From: Bacteroidales bacterium
GTDB taxonomy: Bacteria; Bacteroidota; Bacteroidia; Bacteroidales; WCHB1-69
Reading direction: 5' to 3'
NCBI GenBank assembly: GCA_017506175.1
Contig: JAFVNW010000008.1
Location: forward strand, 1-38,395
DNA: 38,395 nucleotides
Of the stretch, positions 17,108 through 26,800 are shown piece after piece (the first letter of the stretch is position 1; each line of letters begins with the position of its first letter). The notes under the pieces are model-generated. The model did no database searches, was not told the DNA's origin, and saw nothing but the letters and a program-made list of their open reading frames with translations. The translations under genes and the position numbers were made by a program.

Positions 17108-18493
17108 CTAACTGTGCAGGAACTCCCTGATATCGGCGATGATTTTTTCCGCCATGCTGTCGGCCATCTTGCCGTTTTCCGCTTCGGCGTAGATGCGGAT
17201 GATGGGCTCCGTGTTCGACGGGCGCAGATGCACCCAGCCGTTCTCGAAGTCAATCTTCACGCCGTCGATCGTATTCACCTCATGCTTGGCATATTTTTTG
17301 GCAATATGCTGAAGAATGGCCTTCAAGTCCATGTCGGCGCGCAGGTCGATTTTGTTTTTGGAAATGACATACGAAGGATAAAGCCGACGGATTTCGGAGC
17401 ATTTCATTCCGGTTTCGGCCATATAGGTCAAGAAAAGAGCGATGCCAACCAGCGCATCGCGGCCGTAGTGCAATTCGGGATAGATGACGCCCCCATTGCC
17501 TTCGCCGCCAATCACCGCGTCCGTCTCTTTCATCTTCTCCACCACATTCACCTCGCCAACTGCAGAAGCGTTGTAATCAACTGAGTGCTTGCGACTTACG
17601 TCTCTCAGCGCTCGCGTGGAAGAAAGATTGGAAACCGTATTGCCTTTTTTATGCTGCAAGATATAGTCGGCGATAGAAACCAGCGTATATTCCTCTCCGA
17701 ACATATCGCCATTTTCTGTCAGAATGGCCAGACGGTCCACATCGGGATCCACCACAAAACCGACACTGTAGGAGCCCTTCTTCATAACATCGGCGATACC
17801 GCGCAGATTCTGCGGAAGCGGCTCTGGATTATGGGCAAACACGCCTGAGCAATCATCGTTCAATACCTTGACTTTCAGTACCCCCAACTTCTTGAGCAAC
17901 AACGGCAAAGCCAGTCCGCCGGTAGAGTTTACACAATCGAGGACAACGGAAAAATGGGCGCGCTTAATGGCATCCACATTCACCAAATCCAACTTTAAAA
18001 TCGCCTCGATATGATCCTCAATCGCCTTGTCGTAGGTGGAGTATTTACCCAATTTGTCGATTTCCGCAAACTGATACGCTTGTTTATCAATGATTTCCAA
18101 CACTTTATGACCATCGGCAGCAGAGATGAACTCGCCGCGCGCATTGAGCAGTTTCAGTGCATTCCACTGCATCGGGTTGTGGCTGGCGGTGAGAATGATA
18201 CCGCCATCAGAATGATGGTGGACGACCGCCATCTCAACGGTGGGAGTGGTGGAGAGTCCAAGGTCGATGACATTCACGCCAAGAGACTGCAAAGTACTGC
18301 AAACCAGCTTGTTAATCATTTCTCCCGAAACGCGCGCATCTCGACCGACCACAATCGTTAACGGATTTCCATCTTTTTCCAAAAAGGAAATAAAAGCGGA
18401 AACAAATTGAACCACATCAATGGGAGTTAAATTCTCCCCTACCCTGCCGCCAATCGTTCCGCGAATTCCAGAAATAGATTTGATAAGTGCCAT
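17108..18493 (-). CDS. glmM: Phosphoglucosamine mutase (phosphohexomutase family)
   Basis: 461 residues. Converts glucosamine-6-phosphate to glucosamine-1-phosphate for UDP-GlcNAc synthesis. The phosphoserine loop TASHNP has its serine at residue 104, the metal-binding loop reads DPDVDR, the sugar loop GGEGNGGV, and the C-terminal phosphate-binding loop RPSNTEPIIRIYAEA. The start MALIKSISGIRGT matches the family. Specificity between phosphoglucosamine and phosphomannose/phosphoglucose cannot be proven from the motifs alone. GlmM is preferred because Bacteroidetes GlmM proteins have this N-terminus and GEGNGGV loop. It is the last gene of the tyrS directon. Confidence 0.85.
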   Translation of the reverse strand: MALIKSISGIRGTIGGRVGENLTPIDVVQFVSAFISFLEKDGNPLTIVVGRDARVSGEMINKLVCSTLQSLGVNVIDLGLSTTPTVEMAVVHHHSDGGIILTASHNPMQWNALKLLNARGEFISAADGHKVLEIIDKQAYQFAEIDKLGKYSTYDKAIEDHIEAILKLDLVNVDAIKRAHFSVVLDCVNSTGGLALPLLLKKLGVLKVKVLNDDCSGVFAHNPEPLPQNLRGIADVMKKGSYSVGFVVDPDVDRLAILTENGDMFGEEYTLVSIADYILQHKKGNTVSNLSSTRALRDVSRKHSVDYNASAVGEVNVVEKMKETDAVIGGEGNGGVIYPELHYGRDALVGIALFLTYMAETGMKCSEIRRLYPSYVISKNKIDLRADMDLKAILQHIAKKYAKHEVNTIDGVKIDFENGWVHLRPSNTEPIIRIYAEAENGKMADSMAEKIIADIREFLHS

Positions 18494-18526
18494 TATATTC
18501 GTTTTTAGTCTATGTTAAAATTAAAG

Positions 18527-19138
18527 TCAATTCAACCTAATCTCCAGTCCCACTTGCAATTGCAGTACGAAAAGTCCTTTCTTGTAGTCGCATTCCACGG
18601 ATGGCAGACTAGACTTTCCGGCCAGAGGAATGAGGTACTCTGGGTTCACCCCCACACCAAGACGGAAGATTTTACCGAGTTTGACCTGCGCCTGCACCAT
18701 TGCGCCGAGACCGAAATAGTGGGCACGGTGCGCAACATTGGAAATGCCGCTGGAGGCGATGCTGTCCTTATGATTGGTCACAACTTTGTGGATGTTGTTA
18801 TAGGAGAGGTCACCTCCGATGCGCAGAAAAAAGAGATCGCCAAGCGGTCGTGTATAGAGTGCGCCCAGCCCCGCCTTGAACTTCGTTAGTTTGTGCGAGA
18901 TGCCGTACACGTTCACTGCGCCGCCATGTCCAGCATAGTCAAAGTTGATTTGAAAGTCGAGGTTGTCGTGCCACCCGTCGATGATGAACGAGCCGCCCGC
19001 GCCCAACGTCTTGTTAATCAACGAGTCACTGGAGAATTCCTTGTTGAAGCGGAGCTCTAACCGCTGGGCGGAAACCACTCCGGCACCGACCGTCAACAAT
19101 AATATCAGAATGAATAATTTTACTGCCTTGTTTTTCAT
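18527..19138 (-). CDS. Outer-membrane porin-like small beta-barrel protein
   Basis: 203 residues with a signal peptide (MKNKAVKLFILILLLTVGAGVVSAQ). The mature part alternates amphipathic strands such as FKAGLGALYTRPLGDLFFLRIGGDLSY and FGLGAMVQAQVKLGKIFRLGVGVNPEYL and ends with LQVGLEIRLN, the kind of strand that closes an outer-membrane barrel. Function unknown. It lies 48 nt behind the transglutaminase-like gene and 33 nt before glmM. Confidence 0.75.
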   Translation of the reverse strand: MKNKAVKLFILILLLTVGAGVVSAQRLELRFNKEFSSDSLINKTLGAGGSFIIDGWHDNLDFQINFDYAGHGGAVNVYGISHKLTKFKAGLGALYTRPLGDLFFLRIGGDLSYNNIHKVVTNHKDSIASSGISNVAHRAHYFGLGAMVQAQVKLGKIFRLGVGVNPEYLIPLAGKSSLPSVECDYKKGLFVLQLQVGLEIRLN

Positions 19139-19186
19139 GATTTTGTTCCTACTTTCTGTCTATCCTATCTCCTGATTTCTACCTCA

Positions 19187-20203
19187 TTAAAAGTCTTCGC
19201 AATAATTATCGAGGATGAAGAATCGCGTGCCGCTGTCGGCCTGATAGTATTTGCCTCCGGGGTGTTTGGCCCACCAGTCGAGGTTGAGCCAGCAATTCTT
19301 GTTCTTGTCGATTTTATAATGAATGCTGCCGCTCCAACTTTTTGAGTAGCGCGCGGCGATGTAATCCGCGATTTTCTGCATATTGGCATGTCCGCAGTTT
19401 ATTTCAGCGAAAGCGTGACCGCCGCCCGCATTGGTGTGCCCAAAGCTGATGCGCGCATCGCCGCCAATAGCCAACAGCATCGAACATGTGACAATGGCGA
19501 AATCATCGCAGTCGCCGTTAAGCCCGTTGACAAGAGTGCTGGAGGCATATTGGTAAATGTCCGACGACTTCGGGTCGTTCACATAGCCCCAATTGTTGTA
19601 GCAATAGTCGAAGATGTCGCAAATCTGGCCGATATTGAACGGACCGGAAGACTGACCAGCGACCGTTGCCGCCCTGTTGCGAACAACCGCGTTCTTGTAA
19701 TTACAAGCGGTCACCAGCCGCTTCTTGGTGCCGGTCAAGTTATTCAGGTTCAGCACGCCCTGTGCCCATCCAGAAAAAGAGGATGAGTGACGAGTGACGT
19801 GTGCCTGGATAGTAATGGGTTTGGGCAGTGTACGGAAACTTTGGCGCACCGTTTTTTGCACGCCAGTCGCCGTCTTCGCCACCACTTTGAAATAATAGGT
19901 GGACTCTGGAACGAGGTCGGTGATGTTCGCCGACAACTGGTCCTGATTTCTGACTGCCTTGACCTGGTAGGTGTTGCCGCCAACGCTATATTCAAAATAA
20001 AAGGAGCGAAGGTTGGAGTCCGCTTCCAGAATCTCCCCGTGCAAAGTGGCACGATTATGTCTTATATCCGTAGCTTTCAACACTTTGGCATAAACCACCG
20101 GACGAGGAGGAATGGAATCGGCAATATTCAATGAATCCACTTGTGCCTGCGCTCCCCAGATGATAAAAAGCAGAAAACACGTGCTAAAAATGTATTTTTT
20201 CAT
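19187..20203 (-). CDS. Secreted protein with fibronectin type III-like and transglutaminase-like domains
   Basis: 338 residues starting at 20203. This ATG gives a signal peptide (MKKYIFSTCFLLFIIWGAQAQ) and lies 1 nt after the dapB stop; a longer upstream frame would overlap dapB. Residues about 45-125 resemble a fibronectin type III domain (ATLHGEILEADSN ... LVPESTYYFKVVAKTATG). Residues about 170-330 look like a transglutaminase/cysteine-protease-like fold. The candidate triad is Cys in NGDCDDFA, His in GGGHAFAEI and Asp in CWLNLDWW. Such domains cleave or crosslink peptides in the periplasm or outside the cell. Substrate unknown. Its tight coupling to dapB (lysine/diaminopimelate synthesis) hints at the cell wall, but that is inference. 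Confidence 0.8.
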   Translation of the reverse strand: MKKYIFSTCFLLFIIWGAQAQVDSLNIADSIPPRPVVYAKVLKATDIRHNRATLHGEILEADSNLRSFYFEYSVGGNTYQVKAVRNQDQLSANITDLVPESTYYFKVVAKTATGVQKTVRQSFRTLPKPITIQAHVTRHSSSFSGWAQGVLNLNNLTGTKKRLVTACNYKNAVVRNRAATVAGQSSGPFNIGQICDIFDYCYNNWGYVNDPKSSDIYQYASSTLVNGLNGDCDDFAIVTCSMLLAIGGDARISFGHTNAGGGHAFAEINCGHANMQKIADYIAARYSKSWSGSIHYKIDKNKNCWLNLDWWAKHPGGKYYQADSGTRFFILDNYCEDF

Positions 20204-20204
20204 G

Positions 20205-20933
20205 TTAAATCTGCATAAAAATATCGTTGAATAGATAAATTCCTTTGTTGTTGACAAGCCAATGCGCCGCCCTGACAGCCCCTTGCGCGAAAATCGTTCG
20301 GCTAAAAGCCTTGTGCGTAATTTCCAAGTAATCGCTATCCGACTGATAATGAACAATATGCGTACCTGCTTCGTTGCCGAGACGATGAGCTGTAACCGCA
20401 ATTTTATCCTCTTGGACCGCTGCTGCCGCATCATTCAAAAACCAACCGTTTTTTCTATCCAATTGATTGACAATCAAATTGGCAGTGGTAATGGCCGTAC
20501 CGCTGGGCGCATCTTTCTTCTGCGTATGATGCGTCTCCTCAACTGTCACCTCGTACTGTGGCTGGTTGTTCATCATCTTAGCCAATAATTCATTGATTTT
20601 GAAGAACAAGTTGGCTCCAATGGAGAAATTGGCACCGTAAACCAAGGCATTGGAGGTTGCTTTGCATTTTTCCAACACCTTATCAGCATCGTTCGCCCAG
20701 CCGGTGGTACCGCAAACCACGGGCACATTGGCATCGAAACAGCGGAAAAGATTGCTTACAGCCGTCGTCGGCATGGAAAATTCCACCGCCACATCCGCGG
20801 TTCTGAGCGCCTCCCCTTGATTCTTCCAATCCTCTTCGTTGTCAATTTTAGTCACCACCTCATCACCCGCCTCCACAAACAAGCGTTCCAGTTCGTGACC
20901 CATTTTCCCATATCCTAATATTGCGACTTTCAT
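20205..20933 (-). CDS. dapB: 4-hydroxy-tetrahydrodipicolinate reductase
   Basis: 242 residues, slightly short as in other Bacteroidetes. The N-terminal nucleotide-binding fold begins KVAILGYGKMGHELE. The substrate-binding and catalytic block reads VEETHHTQKKDAPSGTA, with the catalytic His-His and Lys and the dipicolinate-binding SGT. It reduces hydroxy-tetrahydrodipicolinate with NAD(P)H on the pathway to diaminopimelate and lysine. It lies 11 nt behind rlmD and 1 nt before the transglutaminase-like gene, within the tyrS directon. Confidence 0.96.
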   Translation of the reverse strand: MKVAILGYGKMGHELERLFVEAGDEVVTKIDNEEDWKNQGEALRTADVAVEFSMPTTAVSNLFRCFDANVPVVCGTTGWANDADKVLEKCKATSNALVYGANFSIGANLFFKINELLAKMMNNQPQYEVTVEETHHTQKKDAPSGTAITTANLIVNQLDRKNGWFLNDAAAAVQEDKIAVTAHRLGNEAGTHIVHYQSDSDYLEITHKAFSRTIFAQGAVRAAHWLVNNKGIYLFNDIFMQI

Positions 20934-20944
20934 TGTATGAGTGA

Positions 20945-22348
20945 TTAGATAATTTCCAAAAGAACCACATTCTCAACATGTTGCGTGTGCGGAAACATAT
21001 CAACAGGCTGGATTTTTTTCACTTCGTATTTTTCGGAAAGAAGAGTCAGGTCGCGAGCTTGCGTGGCGGGATTGCAACTCACATAGACGATGCGTTTCGG
21101 AGCCATCAACAGCAGTTGTTCCACCACATCGGGGTGCATGCCGTTGCGCGGCGGGTCGGTGATGACAATGTCGGGGGCGCCGTGAGCCGCCACAAAATCA
21201 GGTGTCAGCACCTTCGCCATATCACCTGCGTAAAACTCGGTATTGCCGATTCCGTTGATTTGCGAATTGACCTTCGCATCCTCAATGGCCGCCTCAACAT
21301 ACTCAATACCAACGACTTTCTTCGCATCTCGCGCCACGAAGTTGGCAATTGTACCCGTGCCGGTATAGAGGTCGTAAACCACATCCTCGGCAGTTACGGC
21401 GGCGAACTCCTTCGCCACACTATAGAGGTGGAAAGCCTGGTGTGCGTTAGTCTGATAAAACGAAGCCGGCCCGACCTTGAAGTCCAAATCACCCATCTTC
21501 TCCATCATAAACGCCTCATCCTTAAACACATGGAAAGTCTGATCGCCCACACTGTCGTTCATCTTCGTATTAACGACATACTGCAAAGAGGTGATTTCCG
21601 GGAATTTCTCCGCTAACATCTCCAAAACGCTGCGACTCTGCGCATTCAAGTCGGTGACAACCAGAATCACCATCAGTTCGCCCGTGGTGGACATGCGGAT
21701 AATCAAGTTGCGCAGCAGCCCCTCATGGGTACGGAGATTGTAGAACGGAAGATCACGATCGATTGCGAACTGCTTGACTGCCAAGCGAATGGCGTTGCTC
21801 GGGTCGGGTTGCAGCCAGCATTTGTCTATATCCAACACCTTGTCGAACTTACTCGGCACATGGAAGCCGAGCCCACGAATTTCAACCGATTCACCGTTCT
21901 GCTGTTTCTGCATATCCTCCACCGACAGCCACCGCTGATGTGTGAAGGTGAATTCCAGTTTGTTGCGATAAAAATACTGATTTTCGGAAGCTAAAATCGG
22001 CTGCGGCTCTGGATAGGGGAAATGGCCAAGATGCTGGAAATTATCAGTCACCTGCTTCTGTTTGTAAAACAATTGCTGTTGATAATCAAGCATTTGCCAC
22101 TTGCACCCGCCACAAGTTCCAAAGTGCTCGCATGGCGGTTGAATGCGATGCGGGGATGGTTTCACGATGCGTTGGCAGCGGGCTTCGGCGTAGGTTTTCT
22201 TTTTCTTCACCACGAGTGCGTCAATGATGTCGCCTGGCACCACACCGGAAACGAAAACCGTCATCCCCTCATGCTTCGCCACCGCCTTACCCTCGGCACC
22301 AGCATCCGTAATTTCCAGATTTTCAATAATATACTGTTGAAACTTCAT
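20945..22348 (-). CDS. rlmD: 23S rRNA (uracil-5-)-methyltransferase, RlmD/RumA type
   Basis: 467 residues. An N-terminal TRAM-like RNA-binding domain (about residues 5-60) is followed by iron-sulfur cysteines (CEHFGTCGGC near residues 73-82, plus DIDKCW near 170). The SAM-binding domain has YDLYTGTGTIANFVA and DPPRNGMHP. The catalytic cysteine lies in YVSCNPATQARDL. The enzyme methylates C5 of a uracil in 23S rRNA (U1939 in E. coli). Close relatives such as RlmC or RlmCD modify U747, so the exact position is not certain. It lies 31 nt behind tyrS. Confidence 0.92.
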   Translation of the reverse strand: MKFQQYIIENLEITDAGAEGKAVAKHEGMTVFVSGVVPGDIIDALVVKKKKTYAEARCQRIVKPSPHRIQPPCEHFGTCGGCKWQMLDYQQQLFYKQKQVTDNFQHLGHFPYPEPQPILASENQYFYRNKLEFTFTHQRWLSVEDMQKQQNGESVEIRGLGFHVPSKFDKVLDIDKCWLQPDPSNAIRLAVKQFAIDRDLPFYNLRTHEGLLRNLIIRMSTTGELMVILVVTDLNAQSRSVLEMLAEKFPEITSLQYVVNTKMNDSVGDQTFHVFKDEAFMMEKMGDLDFKVGPASFYQTNAHQAFHLYSVAKEFAAVTAEDVVYDLYTGTGTIANFVARDAKKVVGIEYVEAAIEDAKVNSQINGIGNTEFYAGDMAKVLTPDFVAAHGAPDIVITDPPRNGMHPDVVEQLLLMAPKRIVYVSCNPATQARDLTLLSEKYEVKKIQPVDMFPHTQHVENVVLLEII

Positions 22349-22379
22349 ACTAAGGACTCAGTTCACAAATCTCTGATCA

Positions 22380-23669
22380 CTATTCACAAACTTTCACAAT
22401 ATAGTAGTTTTTCTTGCCTTTTTGCACCAGAATATACTTCCCATTAATCAAGGAATCAAGGTTAACTGTATAGGTGTCAGCGATTTTCGTTTTATTAATT
22501 GAGACACCGTTGTCTTTCAGCATTCTACGAGCCTCTCCCTTGGATGGGAAGATGTGGCTGTGGTCGGTGAGGAAATCGAGTACCGGAATTCCGTTCTCGA
22601 GCAGGCTACGGTCGATTTCGCTTTGCGGGACACCCTCGAAGACGGCCAGGAACATGCTTTCGGAGAGGGAGGCCAAGCTCTCGGCGGTGCCTTTGCCGAA
22701 AAGGATTTCAGAGGCGTTGAGGGCGGCTTCGTAGTCTTGCTGGGAATGTACGCGAATGGTCAAATCCTTGGCAAGCGCCTTTTGCAGCGTGCGGAGGTGC
22801 GGCGCGACGGCCTGCTCCTTCTCCATCGCCTCGATTTCGTCCTTCGAGTAGGTGGTGAAGATGCGGATGTAGCGTTTGCTGTCCTCATCGCTGCAGTTGA
22901 GCCAGAATTGGTAGAAGGCGTAGGGAGAGGTTTTGACGGGATCAAGCCAGATGTTGCCCTTTTCGGTTTTGCCGAATTTGCCGCCGTCGGCTTTGGTGAT
23001 GAGCGGGCAGGTGAGAGCGTAGGCTTCACCGTTGGCTTTGCGCCGAATCAGTTCCGTGCCGGTGGTGATGTTGCCCCACTGGTCGGAACCGCCCATCTGC
23101 AATTTGCAGTTGTAATTCTGGTTGAGGAAGAGAAAGTCGTAGCCCTGTACCAACTGGTAGGAGAACTCAGTGAACGACATACCATCGCCTTCGCCGTTGA
23201 AGCGTTTTTTCACAGAGTCCTTGGCCATCATATAGTTAACGGTGATGTGCTTGCCGATGTCGCGGATGAATTCAAGGAAAGAGAACTTGCTCATCCAGTC
23301 GTAATTGTTGACCATGATGGCGGCATTGGGAGCTTTGCTCTCGAAATCCAGGAACTTGGAAAGTTGTTTTTTTATGCAGGTCTGATTGTGGCGGAGGGTT
23401 TCTTCGTCAAGCAGGTTGCGTTCTTGCGACTTGCCGGAGGGGTCGCCGATCATACCGGTGGCGCCACCGAGAAGTACGATGGGGCGGTGGCCGCATTCTT
23501 GCAAGTGCTTGAGCATCATCACGCCCACGAGATGTCCGATGTGGAGGGAGTCGGCGGTCGGATCAATACCGACATAAGCCGTGGTCATCTCTTTCTGGAG
23601 TTGTTCTTCCGTTCCGGGCATCATATCGTGAATCATGCCACGCCATTTCAATTCTTCAATAAAGTTCAT
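22380..23669 (-). CDS. tyrS: Tyrosyl-tRNA synthetase
   Basis: 429 residues, full length. Class I signatures: HIGH at residues 43-46 and the KMSKS-equivalent KFGKTEKG near residue 230. The tyrosine-specific [31 protein letters not shown] block is present, in which the Tyr, Gln and Asp residues bind the amino acid. The C-terminal S4 RNA-binding domain starts at about [21 protein letters not shown]. The enzyme charges tRNA-Tyr. First gene of a six-gene minus-strand run; its promoter is probably the TATTTTTG at 23750-23757. Confidence 0.97.
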   Translation of the reverse strand: MNFIEELKWRGMIHDMMPGTEEQLQKEMTTAYVGIDPTADSLHIGHLVGVMMLKHLQECGHRPIVLLGGATGMIGDPSGKSQERNLLDEETLRHNQTCIKKQLSKFLDFESKAPNAAIMVNNYDWMSKFSFLEFIRDIGKHITVNYMMAKDSVKKRFNGEGDGMSFTEFSYQLVQGYDFLFLNQNYNCKLQMGGSDQWGNITTGTELIRRKANGEAYALTCPLITKADGGKFGKTEKGNIWLDPVKTSPYAFYQFWLNCSDEDSKRYIRIFTTYSKDEIEAMEKEQAVAPHLRTLQKALAKDLTIRVHSQQDYEAALNASEILFGKGTAESLASLSESMFLAVFEGVPQSEIDRSLLENGIPVLDFLTDHSHIFPSKGEARRMLKDNGVSINKTKIADTYTVNLDSLINGKYILVQKGKKNYYIVKVCE

Positions 23670-23749
23670 TTTATCACTTGTTTAATTCATAATTTCTAAT
23701 GCAGAATACGACTCCGTCATCATTGGAGTCCATTCAAGAAAATCGGCTG

Positions 23750-23757
23750 CAAAAATA
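23750..23757 (-). promoter_or_regulatory. Bacteroidetes-type promoter (-7 TATTTTTG, minus strand) for the tyrS directon
   Basis: Exact TAnnTTTG match 81 nt upstream of the tyrS ATG. No T-box-like leader is seen in between. Confidence 0.6.
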
Positions 23758-23793
23758 CTGAAAATATTGGGAAAGCAGGAATGCAGAATGGAG

Positions 23794-23835
23794 AAAAAAA
23801 GGCGAAATCTGTTACAACAGACTTCGCCTTTTTTT
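23794..23835 (-). terminator. Intrinsic terminator after the large repeat protein gene
   Basis: GGCGAAATCTG (23801-23811) and CAGACTTCGCC (23818-23828) pair with one mismatch around a 6-nt loop, with A-run and T-run on either side. It follows the minus-strand gene ending at 23857. Confidence 0.85.
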
Positions 23836-23856
23836 CGCAACAGAATCCCCATGCGA

Positions 23857-26800
23857 TTACCGTTTCACCACCTTTTGCACGCCGATGACGCGGCCATCGC
23901 CGACCAATTTGATCAGGTAAATGCCGGGGGCATAGGATGACAGGTCGATTTGCGTCGTTTGTAGAGACGCGCCATGGCACGTCTCTACGGTATTCAACAA
24001 CCGCCCGTACACGTCAAACATCTGGATTTCTGCAACATTCCATGTGGCACCGTTTTCATCCAACCGCACATTGACCATTCCCGTGGTGGGGTTCGGATAG
24101 ACGGTGAAATGGCCGTCGCCCCATTCGTTCACGCCGGTGGTGATGGTGAGGTGCAGAGTGACGGTGCTGTCGCAACCAGCAGAGGTCTGTCCCGTCCACG
24201 TGTAGTCGCCACTTTCGGTGTAGGTGGTGCCGTGCCACTCGTAACTGTTGTTGGCCGTTTCAGACACCTCTGTTGTAACACTCTCATTGATGGTGAGATG
24301 CAGCGTGATGATGCTGTCGCAGCCGGCAGCGGTCTGCCCCGTCCATGTGTAGTCGCCGCTCTCGGTGCGGGTGATACCTTGCCACTCGTAGCTGTCGCAT
24401 TCCACCACCGTGACTTCGGTGCTGCTGGGATAGTTGACGGCCACATCGATGGAGGCGGTGCTGTAGCAGCCGTGCTCGTCGGTGCCGATAACCGTGTAGG
24501 TGCCGGCCGCGCCCGTGGTGAGAGCGGCATCGGTGGTGCCGTTGTTCCAGAGGTAGGTGGCCGCGCCGTTGGCCGTGAGCGTGGTGGTTTCACCGCTGCA
24601 CAGCTGCGTATCGCCGTTGATGTTGATCACGGGCAGCTGATAGACCACCACCGTAGCGGAGGCGGTGTTGCTGCACCCTTCCGCGCTGATGCCCGTAACG
24701 GTGTAGATGCCGAACGTGCCGATGGTGTTCACTGCCCCGCTCACCCCGTTGCTCCATTGATAAGTGGAGGCTCCGTTAGCTACTAACGTGGTGGTATTAC
24801 CCTGACACACAGCCGTGTTGCCGCTGATGGTGATGTTCGGCAGCGGGTTTACGGTAACGTAGGTGGAGGCCGTGGCGGAACAGCCTTGCGCGTTGGTGGC
24901 GATGACGGTATAGGTGCCTGGCAATCCAGTAGTAAGAACGGCACCGTTGGTACCATTGTTCCATAGATAGGTATCTGCACCATTTGCTGTAAGAGCGGTA
25001 GTTTCACCGCTACATAATTCTGTGTCTCCACTGATATTTACTACGGGCAACGGATAGACCATAACAGTAACCGAAGCTGTGTTGCTGCAACCTTGTGCAC
25101 TATATCCAGTAACTGAATAAATGCCGAATGTGTTGACAGTATTGACAGATCCAGTTACATCGTTACTCCAATGGTAGGTAGAGGCTCCGTTAGCTACAAG
25201 GATAGCACTTGACCCTTCACAAACTTCCGTGTTACCACCAATAGTGACATTTGGCAGCGGATTCAAGATTACGTTGGAAGAAATTGTTGAAGAACAACTC
25301 CCATAATAAAGAGTAACTCTGTAGTTTCCAGCTTCCGTAACATTTATAGAAAAACTATGTTCGCCAGTATTCCATATACAGCTATCAACAGATGGAACAG
25401 ATAATACTGTGCTTTCTCCAATACATATATTAGGATTTCCCGATATAACAAAATCGGATAGATACTTTACCACAACGCTTGCCTCTGACGAACACCCATA
25501 TTCGTTGGTGAATAAACAACTGTATGTTCCTGGTTCTGAAACAGAAATGGTCTCACCTTGAGTTCCCGTATTCCAACGATAACTCCACGCGCCATTGGCA
25601 GTTAATGTCACTGTATTCCCTTCACATAAAATTGTATCGCCAGAAATCGTTCCATGTGGAGAAGGATATAGTGACAAAGAAAAACTGGCTGTTTGAGAAC
25701 AAGCATTATCAGCGGTTGCTGTAACAAGGTAAGTGCCATTTTCAATGGGAGTGATTGTATCGCCAGTGTCTCCAGTTGACCACAAAAATGAAAATTGAGA
25801 CGTATAGGCAGACTGAGCGGAGGCAATCAATACCACATCATCACCAACACACGCGGCGTCGGTCGGCATAGTGATGTTTAACGACACATCGCAAGAGATT
25901 GTGGAGAAAGTCTTTGTGTCGCCATAATAGGAGACTCCATTCTTTCTTACAAAGTATTGGTACTGATAAGTCGTTCCTTCTGTAAGTCCTGAAATCGAGT
26001 AGTTATAAGGTGCATTCAAACTACAATAAACCGTATTGAAAACAGTATCAGTGGTTTCTTTATAGCGGAATCCTTTGATGTCCACATTTCCGCTATAAGT
26101 TCCATTCAATGTGGCTGAATTGAACGTGATATTTGTAGCGTCCTCACTCACAACATAAATCTCATCGCCAAAAATCGGATAACCCTGATTGACATTATGG
26201 TCATCCATAACAAACACCACACTATCCGAATTTAGAATAACAGGAAAAGAAGATGATTTCATTTGTGCCTCTGTCTTGGCCGTTCCGCCACCACTAGTAC
26301 TACCACAAGTGTTGAGGTAATAACTGTTGGTGACATCACCACCTGCTATACCACATCTGCTACCATCTCCGCCTAAGCCCCCCGAATTATAACTATTCTT
26401 AACCAATAGACGAGCATAGGATTGAGAAGAATTAGAAGAATAAACACGGCCACAGATACCGCCCACATAATTAGAGGCGATAAGATCTCCAGTATTATAG
26501 CAATTAGCAATAGTGGTCGTATCCGTAGAATGTGAAGAAGCATTTACTTGACCAATGATTCCACCAGCACATGATGAATTTGAACAGGTAATAGCTCCCA
26601 CGTTATAGCTTTTGTCTATAGTTACTTTTCCGCCGCCTCCACATATTCCACCGTAACACCCCCCACCATTTACTGAAATTATCGAACCATAATTCGAACA
26701 GTTTGTAAGTGTAGAACACCACGCTTTTCCTGCTATACCGCCTGCGTGTGAAGAAAGTGCTTCAATATCGCAATAGTTATTACAATTGTTTATAAACTCA

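Noticed and set aside
22554-23699. 381-codon plus-strand frame opposite tyrS
   Set aside because: Antisense shadow of a clear, full-length tyrosyl-tRNA synthetase.
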